Assembly (NCBI GenBank): GCA_963678675.1
Contig: OY783195.1
Location: 13,118,505-13,182,504, forward strand
Source of the DNA: Xiphydria camelus
Taxonomy: Eukaryota > Arthropoda > Insecta > Hymenoptera > Xiphydriidae
DNA length: 64,000 nt
Reading direction: 5' to 3'
The notes below the pieces were generated by a model. The model did no database searches and was not told the DNA's origin. It saw only the letters and a program-made list of their open reading frames with translations. Made by a program: the position numbers and the translations under genes. Positions 21,586 through 31,920 of this stretch are shown here, one piece after another; positions within the stretch are counted from its first letter, which is position 1; each line of letters starts with the position of its first letter.

Positions 21586-22118
21586 GTCAGGGTTGGCCAC
21601 CGTGATTTTTTTTCTTTTCAGGGTAATAGCAACACTTCGTCCTTTTTGATGCTGCGAAACGTTAAAAGCGAGGTCGTCCACCCAAAAAAGTGCAGAAAAA
21701 GCCCTCTTCGGATGAAGACGAGGACTTTTGCCTCATCTGTTTGGAAGCGATGGCTCATCGCTTGAATAGTAACAATTCCGTTACATGCATTGAATGCAAA
21801 GGAGAAGTACATTTGAGGTGTGCGAAAATGACGACCAACTACTTCATTTGTCAAAACTGCGATTCAAAATAATTGAGCGCCTATATTTCGTCGATTTTCA
21901 GCGGCTGGCCAACCTAGACAGCACTGGCCAACCTTGACAGTATTTCTAATTTTTTAAAAATACCCATTACTTTTTAATTTTTCATACAATCAATTCGTAA
22001 TAGGTATCTCGGAAAAGTTTTCTTTTTTCCGGACCTATCTGAGAATGCGCAGTAATTATAAGAATTCTTTTTTACATGGAAATTATGGGCAAAAGTCAAA
22101 ACTATGGCCAACCCTGAC
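21586..22118 (+). mobile_element. Remnant TIR element, GTCAGGGTTGGCCA type
   Basis: GTCAGGGTTGGCCA at 21586-21599 faces its inverse TGGCCAACCCTGAC at 22105-22118. Further copies of the motif lie at about 21562 (inverted pair partner outside) and 21906 and 21926, some as GTCAAGGTTGG. The left part encodes a C-terminal zinc-finger fragment. The arrangement suggests an internally deleted pogo/Tigger-like transposon that kept the transposase C-terminus. Confidence 0.55.
21690..21869 (+). pseudogene. PHD/RING-like finger, C-terminal transposase fragment
   Basis: The frame reads EDFCLICLEAMAH...VTCIECKGEVHLRCAKM...FICQNC and stops at TAA. Spacing CxxC, CxxC, HxxC, CxxC fits a Cys4-His-Cys3 (PHD-like) finger. 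Such fingers close the transposases of several insect pogo-like families. No ATG and no catalytic domain are present, so this is a leftover of a larger gene. A similar relic is at 33176-33345. Confidence 0.55.
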
Positions 22119-22743
22119 GACATTCCCCTATATCTCATTAAATTTTTTTAAATAATTTGATACTTTATTTCTCAAAACAGGAGCGATTATGGTAATTAAT
22201 CGTTCATTATTGATGGAATAATTCAGTACAATTTGCACTGTTTGAAACATCATTATAATATCAATTTTGTTATTTTCTAATTTAAAAATTTTTCTATCGG
22301 GGTGTGAAATCAATTAATTGTAAATTTACAACCGCACATGCGCAGATCAAAATTTGCAACTAGTTACAAATTGCTTTCTGGGAACAAACCTATTATTATA
22401 TCAATTTTGTTATTTTCTAATTTAACACATTCGTTGCCACTTTTAGATTGATTGCATCGCGCTCAGTGCCGGTAGCAGATTGAATAATGTAATGTGCACG
22501 ACAATGTGTCTCCGATCGGAGCCGGCGGCACAGGCGCAAAGTGTCGACAGGGGCTCCGATCGGAGCCGGCGGCAGCGAACGTGTTAACAATTTTGTGAAG
22601 ACAGTGAATTTACCGACATTCATCGTCGGTAAATTTACGAAGTGTGCACGTCGAAAAGGCACCGTGACTGCACTGAGTGTAAACACTGTGTCTTTACGCT
22701 GTGAACCACTCAGTGTATTCACTATGTAGCCACGGTGCTCTTA
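22119..22743. other. Short hairpins and a direct repeat, no gene
   Basis: A 20-bp direct repeat (CTCCGATCGGAGCCGGCGGC) occurs at about 22507 and 22554. A stem-loop AATTTACCGAC...GTCGGTAAATT lies at about 22606-22635. A diverged stem of CCGTG and CACTCAGTG blocks ends near 22735. No coding frame is convincing. Confidence 0.45.
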
Positions 22744-23289
22744 TGGTGCCCATCCACGTACAGGCGGACTGCAGTCCGTGGACTGACAGTTCTGATCTGC
22801 AGTCCCGAACTGTCATTGACCACACACGTACAGTTCTGCGGACTGCAGGCCGCCGGATGATTCGCCATACACGCACAGTTCATGAGTCAGTTCAGTTAGA
22901 TCAATTGTGTTTGGAAGAAGAAATATATATGAGGGGGGTATAGATGCCAAACCCGCCAAGTCACATTTATAGCAATTCACAGGAAACGTCAAAAACTGGT
23001 GCAGACGGCCATTGCCTTACATTGGCAAGCGTACTTTCTACCTTATATTATTATTAACGGTTTAAGGTGGAATTTGCACCTAAATTATGTTCGACCTTAT
23101 GCACGTACTTATAAAGAACAAATTCCCGTATCTACCTCAAATTTGACAAAAATGATCTTGGCGGGTTTTGCATCTATACCCCTTATGCCTAATATTTAAC
23201 ATGGTTGTGAGAAAAGGGAAGCTTATTTTGTTCCTTATAATTATGTTGTTAAGTTATCGACATACGAGAAATCGGCAACGTTTTTAGGT

Positions 23290-23880
23290 AAAAGAATGCC
23301 AATGTACAGATGATCCTGATTATGAATTTAATTTACATCGTGGAAATGAAGAGATTCAATCCGAACGTATCGAATTATTAACTGTCATTCCTTTTGAAGC
23401 TCGAAAGCAAGCGTATATTAAACAAAGAGTATTTATTCCTATTGGAAATCGATGCTGCAAAAATCATTTAATCAAAGAAAAGTTCTACGAAGACGATCTG
23501 TTCCTTTTAAAAGTGATTTTAATTCAAGTTTTGTAGAAACCTCTGATCTACAAAAATTGTTAGATAATCTTGCTGGAGGCCGCGATTCTTTACTTATAGG
23601 AATAATATATATATATAAGTAATTTTTTTTCTCTTATCCTGAAGATCAAGTGAAGTTACTGACTGGTTTCTCATATAAAAATATAAATGAAATACGAAAT
23701 ATGCTTCCTTCTATGCGCGATAATGATAATCGATCAGTGCTTCAAGCGGTTGTTGTATTTCTTATCAAATTAAGAAGTGGGAATTCAAATAGTACGATTT
23801 CTTCCTTTTTAATTCAAGCGAGAAATTCAAGCGGGGGTAGTTTTCATATGCTTATCCGGCTATACCCTTTAACATTTCGA
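23290..23880 (+). pseudogene. DDE_Tnp_4-type transposase N-terminal relic
   Basis: A first frame (about 23290-23540) reads ECQCTDDPDYEFNLHRGNEE...IPFEARKQAYIKQRVFIP and GNRCCKNHLI, a Cys/His-containing segment I recognise from insect transposon proteins. A second (from about 23640) reads EDQVKLLTGFSYKNINEIRN and DNRSVLQAVVVFLIKLRSGN, matching the helix-turn-helix that precedes DDE_Tnp_4 (HARBI1/ISL2EU-like) nuclease domains. Stops and frame changes separate them and the catalytic domain is missing. It lies within the TTA-flanked element, consistent with being that element's own decayed transposase. Confidence 0.6.
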
Positions 23881-24056
23881 TAATCTAAATGCGGTATATG
23901 CTAACTGCTTAGGTAAAAAGCGATATGTGCACCGACGGTTATTGTAGATACCACTGTTTGACTGTGTATGATGCAATACCGCGTTTCACGTTTCAACGGC
24001 TCAGAAATTGAAGGATGACGAAAATTTTGTGAAATGACAGTACGTTACCTCCCGCA

Positions 24057-24344
24057 ATCGATGTCGTAATTGTTAATGGATTTTTTTTAATTCGTCGTAT
24101 TAAAGATGTGCCAAAGTCGTTCGGCAATATTTCAAAGAAAATTCTACAAATTCTATACAGTTCTGATGCTCCACGTGTACATATAGTTTTTCATCGGTAT
24201 TCTCTGCCTTCAGTCAAAGATTACGAGCGTTCGTTGCGAGGAGGTTTCGAAACTGATTACGAGTACGTCATCTGTGGTCCAAAACAAGCTAGACCAACTG
24301 ACTTTTCGAAAGAACTTCGAAATGATAAATTCAAAGAAGATTAG
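24057..24344 (+). pseudogene. N-terminal fragment of the CXC/GCDTTSA transposon protein family
   Basis: The frame reads DVVIVNGFFLIRRIKDVPKS, then FHRYSLPSVKDYERSLRGG and GPKQARPTDFSKELRNDKFK, before a stop. I associate this with the amino-terminal part of the repeated insect protein family whose C-terminal half (HSFSGCDTTSA and a CXC finger) is encoded at 55062-55994. It is a lone exon-sized fragment between unrelated repeats. The link to that family is from memory and moderately certain. Confidence 0.5.
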
Positions 24345-24416
24345 TCGTTTTTCTGACTTCACCTTAGCAAACTCAAGAAGTAGGTACCTTTGTTGGTAAC
24401 AAAAATCTCTTTATCT

Positions 24417-24548
24417 GTATATGAGGAGCACAGTTCCAAAACTCATTTAGTCCATTCGCAGTTTGTCTTATAATCGCTAAACTATTAGCAATTATAGGAC
24501 AAACTGCGAATGGACTAAACGAGTTTTGGAACTGTGCTCCTCATATAT
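24417..24548. repeat. 132-bp hairpin MITE
   Basis: TATATGAGGAGCACAGTTCC and its inverse close the ends. The arms are almost complete (only about 10 unpaired bases near 24480). No coding content. Confidence 0.85.
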
Positions 24549-24793
24549 AAAATAAAGTCGGATTAGTTACACAATTTATAACTAAAGAACGGCTGGACAG
24601 ATTTTTATGACTTTTAACTCTTGGATTTGTCTCCGCGATGAATAGCAGAATATATAGATTCGTTTCAATAAAGCAAATGCCTTGCTGTAAAGTGAATTAA
24701 ATTAGTTTAAATATAATTAAAATACATTTCGTTTTTAAGTTAACACAACATTTATTGATTCTGAGGCGGTACGAAGTTCGCCGGGTCAGCTAG
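24549..24793 (+). mobile_element. Helitron-like 3' tail
   Basis: AT-rich sequence ends with GAGGCGGTACGAAGTTCGCC then GGGTCAGCTAG. A GAAGTTCGCCGGGTCAGCTAG-type ending, with a short hairpin before CTAG, is what I remember for Helitron/Helentron-type elements of arthropods. ACGGCTGGACAGATTTTTAT at 24590 is also typical of their conserved 5'-proximal block. It starts directly after the hairpin. Confidence 0.45.
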
Positions 24794-24858
24794 AGAGTTA
24801 AGTATATAAAATAGTTTTTCGGATCGACGATCGACTCCAAACTCCGTCCCCCACCGAT

Positions 24859-26862
24859 TAGTCGGGGAGGCAGCGACACTTTTACCGTGGTCATTTCACC
24901 AAGGCTGGTTTTCATTCACATGATAGATTCCATACTGTGTATGAGCGAAATGCTTGTCAGCTGCCGCACCGGCGGTGGGGGTGAGTACAGTAGAGCTTCA
25001 AACGCGTAAAAAAACTAGAGAAATAAAGTGATATCACCAAAGTTCAATTTTTGTTTATGGTTTATTTACATTATGTAATTATAAAATTTCGTAGTCAGCC
25101 GGACATATTTCGGGGGGAAATGTGTCAGCTGGGACAATAAACATGCAGCGCGCCGGCTAAAGAGGCTCCGACTTTATCGACTTTTCCCCCGCAATTCGGC
25201 TAGCTGATTTTTATTTATATTTAATACAAGTAATACTGGTTTGTGCGATCAAATTTCAACTTCAGTAGTATAAAGAGACATTATATTTTTTGCCACAAAA
25301 GATTCGATGGTTTATTTACATTATGTAATTATAAAAAATCGTAGCAGCTGTTGACGTATACTTGCGCAATACAGACGCCACGCAAACTAATACCACCATA
25401 CTTTAAATTAAGTTATGTGATTGCTAATTCATTATATTTTATGAAAAACGTCATCAGCTAGGTGTATGGTGGGGGTCAGTCCGTCAGCTGGGACAAAAAA
25501 CATGCAGCGCACCGGCTAAAGAGGCTGCGCATTTATAATTTCAGCTGACGACTTTTCCCCCGCAATTCAGCCAGCCGACTTTTATTTATATCTAGTACGA
25601 ATAATAATGGTTCGTGTAATCAAACTTCAGGTCTGGTAGTATAAAGAAACATGAAATTTATTGTCTAAAAAGAGTCTATCTTGCTTGCAATTTTAATGGC
25701 GATAATAATTATTATTGTAGTTAATTATGTTATTCATTATTATCTAACTATTTAATAATATTTGTTAGAAATAAATAAGTTATAGAAATCAATAGAAGAT
25801 TTATTGTATAGAAGGCGATATTCATAAATGTAAGAGTAAATATCTAAAAGCCATGCGGTACAGCTGAAGTGCGGATCTCTGGTAGATCTTTTGTAGCAAT
25901 AAATTTCATATTTCTTTATACTACTGCAGCTGAAATTTGATTACACGAACTATTATTATTCGTACTAGATATAAATAAAAGTCGGCTGGCTGAATTGCGG
26001 GGGAAAAGTCGTCAGCTGAAATTATAAATGCGCAGCCTCTTTAGCCGGTGCGCTGCATATTTTTTGTCCCAGCTGACAGACTGACCCCCACTATACACCT
26101 ATCTGACGATGTTTTTCATAAAATATAATCAATTAGCAATTACATAGCTTAATTTAAAGCATGGTGGTATTAGTTTACGTGGCGTCTGTATTGCGCAAGT
26201 ATACGTCAACAGCTGACACATTTCCCCCCGAAATATGTTCAGCTGACTACGATTTTTTATAATTACATAATATAAATAAACCATCGAATCTTTTGTTGCA
26301 AAAAAATATAATGTCTCTTTATACTACTAAGGGCCGGTTTTACCAACAGGTATAAACGCGGTATAGCACTATACTGAGAATAACCATAAGGCTTATTGCT
26401 GGTTATTCTCAGTATAGCGCTATACCGCGTTTATACCGTGTTGGTAAAACCGGCCCTAAAGTTGAAATTTGACCGCACGAACCAGTATTACTTGTATTAA
26501 ATATAAATAAAAGTCAGCTAGCCGAATTGCGGGGGAAAAGTCGATAAAGTCGCAGCCTCTTTAGCCGGCGTGCTACATGTTTATTGCCCCAGCTGACACA
26601 TTTCCCCCCGAAATATGTCCAGCTGACTACGATTTTTTATAATTACATAATGTAAATAAACCATAAACAAAAATTGAACTTTGGTGATATCACTTTATTT
26701 CTCTAGTTTTTTTACGCGTTTGAGGCTCTACTGTACACACCCCCACCGCCGGTGCGGCAGCTGACAAGCATTTCGCTCACACACAGTATGGAATCTATCA
26801 TGTGAATGAAAACCAGCCTTGGTGAAATGACCACGGTAAAAATGTCGCTGCCTCCCGGACTA
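24859..26862. mobile_element. 2.0-kb palindrome (foldback element)
   Basis: The two halves (24859 to about 25700 and about 25800-26862) are inverse copies with only scattered differences. The outer ends are AGTC(C)GGGGAGGCAGCGAC. Within each arm GTCAGCTGGGACA-like and TTTTCCCCCGCAATTC blocks recur. The right arm carries a 126-bp MITE that the left arm lacks. No coding frame. A transcript across it would fold into a duplex of about 900 bp. Confidence 0.88.
26331..26456. mobile_element. 126-bp MITE with TAA duplication
   Basis: The ends are GGGCCGGTTTTACCAACA and its inverse, and the core is also palindromic (TATAGCGCTATA-like). TAA lies on both sides (26328-26330 and 26457-26459). The sister arm of the palindrome reads without interruption there (CTACTGAAGTTG in the same sense), so the insertion is verified. 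TAA duplication and a GGGCC start indicate a PIF/Harbinger-type MITE. Confidence 0.9.
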
Positions 26863-26949
26863 GATCGCCTACCAGCCAGCGTGACGACGCCGCCGCCGCT
26901 GCTCCCCTTCCCTTCCATCTTTCCACCCCCTCCATCACCTTTCCTCCCC

Positions 26950-27560
26950 CCTGAACTGACAGAAAATTTTTAACATCGATGAAAGTTCAGCACGACTGGC
27001 CTGGACTGCAGATCAACCGCCACACACGCACAGTTTTCTGACAGTTTCGTCGGACTGCAGGCGACGCGACGGACTGCAGGCGAACTGTACGTGTATGGTG
27101 AAATTTGGACTGCAGGCGGGATCGCTCACAGTTCGGGACTGCAGCATCAATTTTCTCGTTTTTACTGTTCCTGCAGATTCTGCTTTTTAATTGTAGACGG
27201 CACTGTAGCAGTACCGCTAATCTTTTCGCACATCGGAAATAAAACATATCGAGTACCAAACCGCCCAAATACCGTAGAGGCACCGCTCGAGCTGAAGCGT
27301 CAACCGCCCGGGCACCGTAGCGGTGCTCGTGGAATGAGAGCGTCGAACGAGCGTGGAGTGCAACTGACAGACAATTTTTCATATCAATAAAAGTTTAGCA
27401 CGACAGGCCTGGACTGCAGATCAACCGCCACACACGCACAGTTTTCTAACAGTTTCGACGGACTGCAGGCGAACTGTACGTGTATGGTGAAATTTGGACT
27501 GAAGGCGGGATCGCTCACAGTCCGGGACTGCAGTCCGACTGTACGTGGATGGGCACCATT
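26950..27560. repeat. Direct duplication within Harbinger right arm
   Basis: 26950-27130 and 27360-27550 are direct repeats: AACTGACAGAMAATTTTT, GGCCTGGACTGCAGATCAAC, ACACACGCACAGTTTTCT and GTACGTGTATGGTGAAATTT occur in both. The 230 bp between them is unique. Open frames on both strands here come from the repeats. Confidence 0.75.
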
Positions 27561-27786
27561 AGGGAGAGCGCCCACCAAAGTGGCATGGCATGTGACGTGG
27601 CAGCGACATGGCAAGTAACATACATCTAGCATGTCACTTCGAGTTGAAACCAACGGTAAGAAATGAATCAGCACATACTGAAATAGCGCAACCAGAAACG
27701 TGCTAGTGGCATGTCACGTTACTGCTTCTACCGGTTTTACTTTTGCGACGTGCTACTAACAGCCCGTTCACACTATGGGGTATACC

Positions 27787-29178
27787 TACCTGGAGCATTT
27801 CACAAGAAAACGACAAAGCGAAACCCATGGGGTCGGGAATTTACTTCATATATTTTTTTTCTTATAGGGTTTTGGGTTCTAAACATACTCCCAAGTGGAT
27901 TTTTTTTATTGCCTTTGTTTATACGGGATACCTCTCGACAATATCGAAAAATTTGATTTTCAGGGCTAATTTTCGAATAGAAGAAATGATAATTTCAAAA
28001 AACTTCAAATACAAAAAGGTTTTCTTTTTGAACGTACTTTCTAGAAAAAATATGCGGTATTACCAGTACTGGCAGAAACGAAAATAACCACTATTTTTTC
28101 GTCTCCTGAAAATACGCCATTTTTTATTTCAAGAAAACAAATTTTTAATTAATCTTCAAAGAATTACAAATTTTTTAAGCCGTCACACACCATGGAGTGT
28201 TGATTTTTCAATGTTTTATGCACTATTTTAGAGAAAAAACTGAGTCATTGTTTGTTTATGTGCTGGCAATTGCAGACTTACTAGAGCAGCTAATCGCTTA
28301 ACAGTTCCCCCAATACCATCGGAAGGGCCCTTGCCGTGCGCTATGGTAAAAAATGTCATTCAGCAGCGACGCCAAAATCTTCAAAATGATAATAAATATT
28401 ACAAAATTTTTTAAATTTTTTAATTACTGTGGCGCCCAATAATAAGTACGATGATTCATCGAATCATCGATGATTTTGTTAAATTGTTTATACCGATGCC
28501 ATCAAAGATGATTTACTTCTCAGACGTGGCGCCACAGCAATTAAAATATTTTTAAAATTTTTGTAATATTTATTATTATTTTGAAGATTTTGGCGTCGCT
28601 GCTGAATGGCATTTTTTTTCCACAGTGCACGGCAAGGGCCCTTCCGATGGTATTGGAGGAACTGTTAAGCGATTAGCTGCTCGAGCAAGTCTGCAATTGC
28701 CAGCACATAAACAAATAATGACTCAGTTTTTTCTCTAAAATAATGCATAAAACTGAAAAATCAACACTCATGGTGTGTGATGGCTTAAAAAATTTGTAAT
28801 TCTTTGAAGATTAATTAAAAATTTGTTTTCTTGAAATAAAAAATTGCGTATTTTCAGAAGACGAAAAAATAGTGGTTATTTTCGTTTCTGCCGATACTGA
28901 TAATACCGCATTTTTTTCCAGAAAGTACGTTCAAAAAGAAAACCTTTTTGTATTTGGTTTTTTGAAATTATCGTTTCTTCTATTCGAAAATTAGCCCTGA
29001 AAATCACATTTTTCAATATTGTCAAGAGGTATCCCGTATAAACAAAGGCAATAAAAAAATCCACTTGGGAGCATGTTTAGAACCCAAAACCCTGTAAGAA
29101 AAAAAATATATGAAGTAAATTCCCGACCTCTCTCATGGGTTTCGCTCTGTCGTTTTCTTGTGAAATGCCCCACACCTA
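27787..29178. mobile_element. 1.4-kb palindrome
   Basis: Arms of about 680 bp meet near 28480. The outer block is GCATTTCACAAGAAAACG and the inner blocks include GGAAGGGCCCTTGCCGTG and TTTTGGCGTCGCTGCTGAAT. Mirror-image open frames (27743-28087 plus, 28876-29064 minus) are the two arms read from opposite strands, not genes. Confidence 0.88.
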
Positions 29179-29202
29179 CTCACCGTTTCGGTAATTTTAA
29201 CG

Positions 29203-29877
29203 GATCGGTGCAAACCGAATGCTATGTTATAACATTACATATATATATATATATTAGACTGATTCAAAAAAAAGCTTTTTTAATTAATTCTCTTGGCGGG
29301 CACTTAAAACGTTAGTATTTAATGTAATTTTAATATGCCGTCGGGTGTCTCAATCACTTTTTCTGATTTCCATTTAAATAACACGGTGAAAGTTTTGAAT
29401 CATTGGTTTAATGCTAATTGCTTCTACGGTAAACAAATTTCTCCGTGAAAAAATAGAAAAATTGAGTTTTAGATGTCATTGACATAAAGAAATATTATTT
29501 TTAATTATTAAATAGAATATTTGTTCCCCCATAATTATAATTTAATTCTATTTAATAATTAAAAATAATATTTCTTTACATCAATAACACCTAAAACTCA
29601 ATTTTTCTAATTTTTCACGGAGAAATTTGTTTACCGTAGAAGGAATTAGCATTAAACCAATGATTCAAAACTTTCACCGTGTTATTCAAATGGAAATCAG
29701 AAAAAGCGATTGAGACACCCCTAAATATTGAGTGAGAATGTGCACCCGGCGGCATATTCAAAGTTACATTAAATACTAACGTTTTAAGTGCCCGCCAAGA
29801 GAATTAATTAAAAAAGCTTTTTTTTTAACCAGTCTAATTGTATATGTTATAACATAGCATTCGGTTCGCACCGATTC
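29203..29877. mobile_element. 675-bp palindrome
   Basis: The outer ends are GGATCGGTGCAAACCGAATG and its inverse. The arms are about 300 bp and the loop is AT-rich near 29535. A (TA)n tract near 29240 occurs in the left arm only. It lies about 25 bp from the preceding palindrome, inside the same TTA-flanked element. Confidence 0.85.
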
Positions 29878-30170
29878 GTTTGCACTGTCACTACACTTCG
29901 ACCTGCGTTCCACTGAAAATCATTCAACGCCACTGTCATGCTATTGCCATGTCGGTGTCATGTCACATGCCACGCCACTTTGGTGGGCGCTCTCCTGAAT
30001 AGCATGCAACGCCACTGTCATGCCACTGCCACGTCTGTGCCATGTCGCATGCCACGCCACTTTGGTGGGCGCTCTCCCTTAAGAGGCCGACATACCAGGC
30101 CCACTAGTTTCTGCTGCGGGGCAGCGGTGAGACGAGGTAATGTTAAAACGCTAGAAGGGGGTGGAGCTAC

Positions 30171-30515
30171 TACCGTATGTCCCACTCTGTACGGGCCAGT
30201 TTGAAGTTACCTTCGGGGAGGCTTGGTCGGTACTTGAGTCATTTAATACCGGTAGAAGACGAGTCGGTAGTTAGAGTTGGTGTCAATTCGGGTGATCGAA
30301 GCGTCTAACTTCGAAATTATGAATTTGTGAATAATGGAAATTACTCACCATTATTCATAAATTCATAATTTCGAAGTTAGATGCTTTGATCACCCGGATT
30401 GACACCAACTCTAACTACCGACTCGACTTCTACCGGTATTAAATGACTCAAGTACCGACCAAGCCTCCCCGAAGGTAACTTCAAACTGGCCCGTACAGAG
30501 TGGGACATACGGTAT
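30171..30515. mobile_element. Foldback, TACCGTATGTCC family
   Basis: Ends TACCGTATGTCCCACTCTG. Both arms contain GAAGTTACCTTCGGGGAGGC and CGAGTCGGTAGTTAGAGTTG. It closely resembles the inner unit at 5637-5908. The flanks TAC/TAC may be a target duplication. Fragments of the same family occur at about 53140-53330 and 53640-53760. Confidence 0.85.
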
Positions 30516-30630
30516 ACGCGAGGTTAGCGATGTTGCCGAATGCATGCAGTGTAGACACGGTTCGGCCTCAGTGGCGAGAGCATGGATCGCTCTCGTTTAA
30601 ACCGGGATATCGCAGCAGATACGTTTCTCA

Positions 30631-31050
30631 GTTAGTAAATCTTATACAGGGTGTTCAAAAAGTACCGGTACTGATGATTATTATGCCTTCCTAAACCGTT
30701 CATCCGATTGCGATGAAAAGTTGGGGAATGGTTGGACGCATGCTCGCGAAGGTTTCTGAGTTAGTAAATCTTATACAGGGTGTTCAAAAAGTACCAGTAC
30801 TGATGATTATTATGCCTTCCTAAACCGTTCATCCGATTGCGATGAAACTTTGGGGAATGGTTGGACGCATGCCCGCGAAGGTTTCTGAGTTAGTAAATCT
30901 TATACAGGGTGTTCAAAAAGTACCGGTACGGATGATTATTATGCCTTCCTAAACCGTACATCCGATTGCGATGAAAATTTGGGGAACAGTTGGACACATA
31001 TCCACGAAGGTTTCTGAGTTAGTAAATCTTATACAGGGTGTTCAAAAAGT
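30631..31050. repeat. 129-bp tandem array, 3.2 copies
   Basis: GTTAGTAAATCTTATACAGG starts at 30631, 30760, 30889 and 31018, a period of exactly 129. Each unit contains CAGGGTGTTCAAAAAGTACC, an end-like sequence of TA-inserting MITEs, and ACCGTTCATCCGATTGCGAT. Units differ by a few substitutions. The array probably grew from one element end. Confidence 0.92.
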
Positions 31051-31055
31051 CGAAC

Positions 31056-31452
31056 TATACTTGACCTAAATTTGACCTCCGCTGACAATAAAGGTAACAT
31101 GAAAAAAATGGTCAAGGACACATTTGAACGCGAAAAAAAATTAATTTGACCTTGATATAACCTTGAAGGTCATGGTCAAGGTCAAATCCAATATGACCAT
31201 TGGGTAGCCCGGAAAAAATACTAAAAGTTTTGTATTAAAAATTTTTCTATAAAATGATTTCCCGCTGAGATATTCAGCCGTACCGGGACTTTTTGAAGGT
31301 CAAGTACAGTTCGGCTTCATACCATGAAAACTATGGGCCCTATAAAAATTCTTTTTGATAGTAGGGTTTAGGATTTTTCCGTAGCTAACAATGTAGTGGA
31401 CGGACAAAATCAATCCACAATCTACCCGTGCGAAGCCGGGACGGGCTGCTTG
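31056..31452. other. MITE-like and Helitron-like tail sequences
   Basis: 31051-31310 continues from the last array unit: a TGACCTTGA-rich stretch ends with CCGTACCGGGACTTTTTGAA, the inverse of the CAAAAAGTACCGGTAC start, so the array sits at the left end of a roughly 650-bp element. 31380-31452 ends CCGTGCGAAGCCGGGACGGG, a Helitron-like 3' tail by resemblance. Confidence 0.45.
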
Positions 31453-31859
31453 TTATCGAATAAAATAAGAGTTTCAATTTTTTTTCATAGTTTTACGTTA
31501 TTTTCTTCCTCGTTGAGGTGAACCAATATTATTTGTAAAAACAATTGGAAACATCGTTGCATTTTTTTTATTCTTACATTTCGTCATGGGAATTTTTGGC
31601 TGCCGAAGATTTTGTACATGATTTCTGATGATAATTGTCGAAAAAACATTTGAAACACACCGTATTTTGACGCCATGAGCATTTGACGAATGGAACTTTG
31701 CCACACGCACATTTAGACTTTAAAAGCGTTATGGGAAAGCAAATTTCATTGACATTTTTGAAAAACGGCCTGGTTGGCAATAATATTGGTTCACCTCAAC
31801 GAGGAAAAAAATAACGTAAAACTATAAAAAAAAAATGGAAACTTATTTTATTCGATAAT
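31453..31859 (-). mobile_element. Internally deleted pogo-like element keeping a zinc finger
   Basis: The ends TTATCGAATAAAATAAG are inverse copies and the arms run about 80 bp (ATAACGTAAAACTATRAAAA, CCTCGTTGAGGTGAACCAAT). The only internal content is a transposase C-terminal finger on the minus strand. This makes it a deletion derivative rather than a plain foldback. Confidence 0.65.
31560..31780 (-). pseudogene. C-terminal zinc-finger relic of pogo-like transposase
   Basis: The frame reads SKCACGKVPFVKCSW, then CFKCFFDNYHQKSC. The pattern parallels CSICGETAFIRCAW followed by CFEHFYEQYHYC at 48936-49110, including the Cys, CSW/CAW, CF and YH landmarks in the same spacing. One Cys of that set is Arg here (SWRQN). 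The catalytic region is absent. The frame overlaps the inverted arms at both ends. Confidence 0.6.
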
Positions 31860-31920
31860 GTAAACCACTTTCTATAACAAGAAGGGATTGTAATCGAATG
31901 AAAAAAGTTAATAAAAAAAA

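Larger units (their letters stand above)
22744..27558 (+). mobile_element. PIF/Harbinger-like element with TTA duplication, heavily nested
   Basis: The left end TGGTGCCCATCCACGTACAG (22744) and the right end (to 27558) are inverted repeats that continue for over 100 bp with several CTGCAG-containing blocks. TTA stands on each side (22741-22743 and 27559-27561). A 3-bp TWA duplication is characteristic of PIF/Harbinger. Inside are a DDE-type transposase relic, a hairpin, a Helitron-like tail, a 2-kb palindrome and a MITE, so most of the 4.8 kb is later material. Confidence 0.7.
27562..30078. mobile_element. TTA-flanked TIR element abutting the previous one
   Basis: The ends are GGGAGAGCGCCCACCAAAGT and its inverse, continuing for about 40 bp. 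TTA flanks it (27559-27561 and 30079-30081). The left TTA is the same triplet that ends the preceding Harbinger-like element. The right terminus is duplicated in tandem (about 29945-29995 and 30010-30078). The interior consists of two foldbacks and no coding sequence of its own, so it is non-autonomous. Confidence 0.8.

Noticed and set aside
21690..21869. Host PHD-finger gene
   Set aside because: It has no ATG, no further domain, and lies between transposon-type inverted repeats.
27743..29173. Conserved-looking proteins on both strands (IYFIYFFSYRVLGS and related)
   Set aside because: The two sets are mirror images from the arms of one palindrome.
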